A stretch of 64,000 nucleotides of DNA from Bacillota bacterium (GTDB lineage: Bacteria; Bacillota; UBA4882; UBA8346), in the NCBI GenBank assembly GCA_029974635.1, contig JARKQY010000007.1, positions 124,001 to 188,000 on the forward strand, read 5' to 3'. Position 1 is the first letter of the stretch. Each line of letters starts with the position of its first letter. Made by a program: the position numbers and the translations under genes. This document shows, piece after piece, positions 61,693 to 64,000 of the stretch. A model generated the notes under the pieces. It had not been told where the DNA came from. It saw nothing but the letters and a program-made list of their open reading frames with translations, and searched no databases.

Positions 61693-64000
61693 TTATTGCA
61701 ACGACCGTTCGCGCTCCAAATGAATCTTGACCTTTTTATGGAAAGCCGGGTTGGCTTCGGGTGTAAACACTTTTAAAGCTTCCTCAAACGCCTCTATTGC
61801 TTTGGCCCGATATTCATTGGCATTTTGAACCGTGGCCATAACGCTATAAACCTCACCCAGGTTAAACTGGACTTCGGCGTAATCAGCGGGATAGTTCTCC
61901 AGCGTAAAAACCTTTAAAGCTCCCTTAAAAGCGCCGCTGGCGTTTGAAAGCCGGTCGACTTTATATTCATTGCACTCATTAGCAGTCTTTATATCAACAT
62001 CCTTTAAACTTTCAGCCATACTCCGGTATACTACCCCAATCAGCCTCATATTGGTTGCATATTCCTGAGGGAAATTTTCAAGCGTATAATATTTTAAGGC
62101 GTTTTCAAACCCTTTATATGCTCTTTGCAGATTTGCCGTTGTTTCACCGATTGAGGCCATTCGTTGGTAGCATTTTCCAAGGGCATTATTGATCACACTA
62201 TATTTTTGCGGAAATTTTTCAAAGCGGAAGAACTGAAGCGCCTCTATAAATGCTTTCATCGCTAAATTCCAATAATTACCCTTAGGGTTCGGTTCTCCCA
62301 TTTCCATCAGGGTAAAACCAAGTTGTTCTAAGATCACCGCTTTTACCTTTCCAAATTGTCCGGCTTCCAAAATTTTTATGGCATTTTGATATAGTTTAAT
62401 GGCACAGGATAAATTGATTTCTTTGTTTTGCATCTTGGCCAGGAGTCGATAGGCAGAACCGATTTCAATTACAGTACTGCTATACTCTTCGGGTAATTGC
62501 CCGGGATTAAGGTTGGTCAATATGTTTTCATAGGATTGCAGCGCCTTATTAATAATTTCCGGATTATGTTCGGCTTCCCCCATAATAATATATGCTTCTG
62601 CAATGCCTGTGACAGCCGCTCTATAATCATCGGAATTGGTTTCTGAAACTGCCTTTAGAGCCATCTCATAAGCCGCTAATGCTTTCTCTATCAACTCCTT
62701 TTGATAAGCTCTCTTGGCCAGATCGCAAAATACGGCCCCCAACTTGCAGTGGAGCTGAATATAGTCCTTCGGAAATGCATCCATTTTAAAAATTGATAAT
62801 GACTCAAGATAAGCCTCTTCAGCCTTGCTAAGATTTATGGGTTCTTGATCAACTCTGGCCAGGGACCGTAGTGTATCCCCCAAATTATTTTGAACCACCG
62901 CATATTTGACTGGATATTCATGTACATTATATATTTGAAGGGCTTTTTTAAAAAATGTAGCCGCCTGGGACAAATTCAACAGCGCGTCCTGATGTGCAGC
63001 GATTAAGTTGTGAATAATTCCCAGATTCAGATATGTCGAAGCGATCAGCTCGGATGTTACAGGTAGATTATCTACCTCTAACACCGCTTCAAAATATTGT
63101 CGGGCTTTTTCGAGGTATTCCCATCGATTCCGGGTATTGGAGTATAGCTTGCAGGCGGAGCCCAGGTTGTGAAGTATCAAGGCATATGCTAGCGAATATC
63201 CGGCACCGGATGTTAAAGTACTTAAAACTTCCTTACAAGCGATAATCGCTTGATTCAAAAACATTTCCTGGTTGGCGCTCTGGGCGAAATCAATATATAA
63301 ATTGGCAATATTATTCTGAGTATAAGCGTATTCGAAGGGGAACTCTTTAAGATTATATATGGTAAGCGCTTCCCTGAAGGCTTCCAGCGCCCCTCTCCTG
63401 TTTTCTTCGGGTGTCTGGAATTGCGATAAAGTATGTAAGGCGTGTCCGAGATTATATTGAACGCCGGCATATAGTGAAGGATATTTTTCTTTAAGGAACC
63501 GGTTTTCCGGATTTTGACAAAGTAGAACGGTTTGGCGTAAATTATTTTCAGTCTCACGAAAATCGGCTAACGCATTACATATACTGCTGAGCATCTGGAT
63601 AAAAAACCAGTATTGCTGTTGTAACTCCTTAGGGTTCCATGCTTTTAACTCTTCCTCCAAAATGGTCCGGGCGCTTTCATAAGCTTGAATCGCTTTCGTA
63701 TTGTTATTTTCCTTGTCTGAGTATTCCGCCAGCAAGGCGCATACCGCGCCAAGGTCATTTTGAACGACTGCGCACTCCCATGTTCTGGTTTGGCTTTTAT
63801 AAGCCGCTAGTGATTCTTCCAATGCGGTCACAGCCCGGGCCAAATTCTCAGTAGCTTTCTCCAGATAAGACATTTTCTTGTAACACAAGCCCTGAAAATA
63901 TTTTACATATGCATAAAGATCTTCGGCCGGAATATCTTTAATGCGGTTTTCCAGGATATCCAAAGCTGTACTAGGTTGGCTGTTGTCGCTTAATCGCTCC
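61693..64000 (-). CDS. TPR-repeat protein, 5' end outside the window
   Basis: At least 768 residues of tandem tetratricopeptide-like repeats. About a dozen units follow the pattern YAxxQNNLGxxYxxLA... KAIxAFExAL.. (examples FEYAYTQNNIANLYIDFA, YPADYAEVQFNLGEVYS, YSVINNALGKCYQRMAS). Spacing of 45-55 residues suggests a modified TPR of the type often found in signalling scaffold proteins. The frame is open to the window edge (no stop between 63964 and 64000), so the start lies beyond it. No enzyme domain is seen in this part. It reads into deoC. Confidence 0.85.
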   Translation of the reverse strand, partial: ERLSDNSQPSTALDILENRIKDIPAEDLYAYVKYFQGLCYKKMSYLEKATENLARAVTALEESLAAYKSQTRTWECAVVQNDLGAVCALLAEYSDKENNNTKAIQAYESARTILEEELKAWNPKELQQQYWFFIQMLSSICNALADFRETENNLRQTVLLCQNPENRFLKEKYPSLYAGVQYNLGHALHTLSQFQTPEENRRGALEAFREALTIYNLKEFPFEYAYTQNNIANLYIDFAQSANQEMFLNQAIIACKEVLSTLTSGAGYSLAYALILHNLGSACKLYSNTRNRWEYLEKARQYFEAVLEVDNLPVTSELIASTYLNLGIIHNLIAAHQDALLNLSQAATFFKKALQIYNVHEYPVKYAVVQNNLGDTLRSLARVDQEPINLSKAEEAYLESLSIFKMDAFPKDYIQLHCKLGAVFCDLAKRAYQKELIEKALAAYEMALKAVSETNSDDYRAAVTGIAEAYIIMGEAEHNPEIINKALQSYENILTNLNPGQLPEEYSSTVIEIGSAYRLLAKMQNKEINLSCAIKLYQNAIKILEAGQFGKVKAVILEQLGFTLMEMGEPNPKGNYWNLAMKAFIEALQFFRFEKFPQKYSVINNALGKCYQRMASIGETTANLQRAYKGFENALKYYTLENFPQEYATNMRLIGVVYRSMAESLKDVDIKTANECNEYKVDRLSNASGAFKGALKVFTLENYPADYAEVQFNLGEVYSVMATVQNANEYRAKAIEAFEEALKVFTPEANPAFHKKVKIHLERERSLQ

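Overview
The window reads as chromosomal DNA of an anaerobic, endospore-forming Bacillota that probably has an outer membrane. Spore formation is indicated by adjacent spoVAC, spoVAD and spoVAE, by two YheC/YheD-type ATP-grasp proteins and by a small collagen-like protein. An outer membrane is suggested by a secreted patatin followed by a POTRA-like segment and a beta-strand-rich C-terminal half that looks like a beta-barrel (PlpD/type Vd layout). Anaerobic energy metabolism is indicated by NfnAB and a membrane complex related to energy-converting hydrogenases. Starts are often TTG or GTG with strong Shine-Dalgarno sequences; many starts below were chosen on that basis. No rRNA, CRISPR array, insertion sequence or prophage was seen.

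Layout. 1-2010: adenosine-deaminase-family gene, a guanidine-I riboswitch with its exporter gene, two tRNA-Ser genes. 2.1-5.9 kb (minus): a ManC/phosphomannomutase-like fusion and a GT4 glycosyltransferase. 6.2-7.2 kb: flavin-reductase-like protein and a hypothetical protein. 7.2-14.9 kb (minus): six genes of a hydrogenase-4-like complex whose large subunit lacks every nickel-binding cysteine (Ehr type). 15.2-20.3 kb (minus): membrane DOMON-like protein, orphan lipoyl-like domain, alr, nnr, acpS, cheR. 20.3-25.9 kb: Cu/Zn superoxide dismutase, stress protein and membrane protein pair, a holin-like small protein, nfnAB and a HAD phosphatase. 26.0-26.3 kb: tRNA-Met and tRNA-Lys. 26.4-33.7 kb: SDR, ThDP enzyme plus large catalase, several small membrane proteins.

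33.8-40.5 kb is the most distinctive accessory block: collagen-like protein, MurF-like ligase, a small acidic protein, two ATP-grasp YheC/YheD paralogues, a DUF2156 (MprF-like) acyltransferase and a small coat-like protein. Together they look like an envelope or spore-surface peptide-building system. 40.8-47.2 kb: EF-hand-like protein, CoA-dehydratase-activase-related protein, spoVAEDC, a lipoprotein, and a ferredoxin protein divergent from a Crp/Fnr regulator. 47.3-53.3 kb: that regulator, murJ, a TVP38 protein, an epimerase fused to a zinc ribbon, a TetR regulator. 53.5-64 kb (minus): a lone starch-binding module, the patatin/barrel protein, a large secreted GH2 enzyme with a perfect LacI/CcpA-type operator upstream, deoC, and a long TPR protein cut by the window edge.

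All family assignments come from reading motifs by eye; no database search was run.
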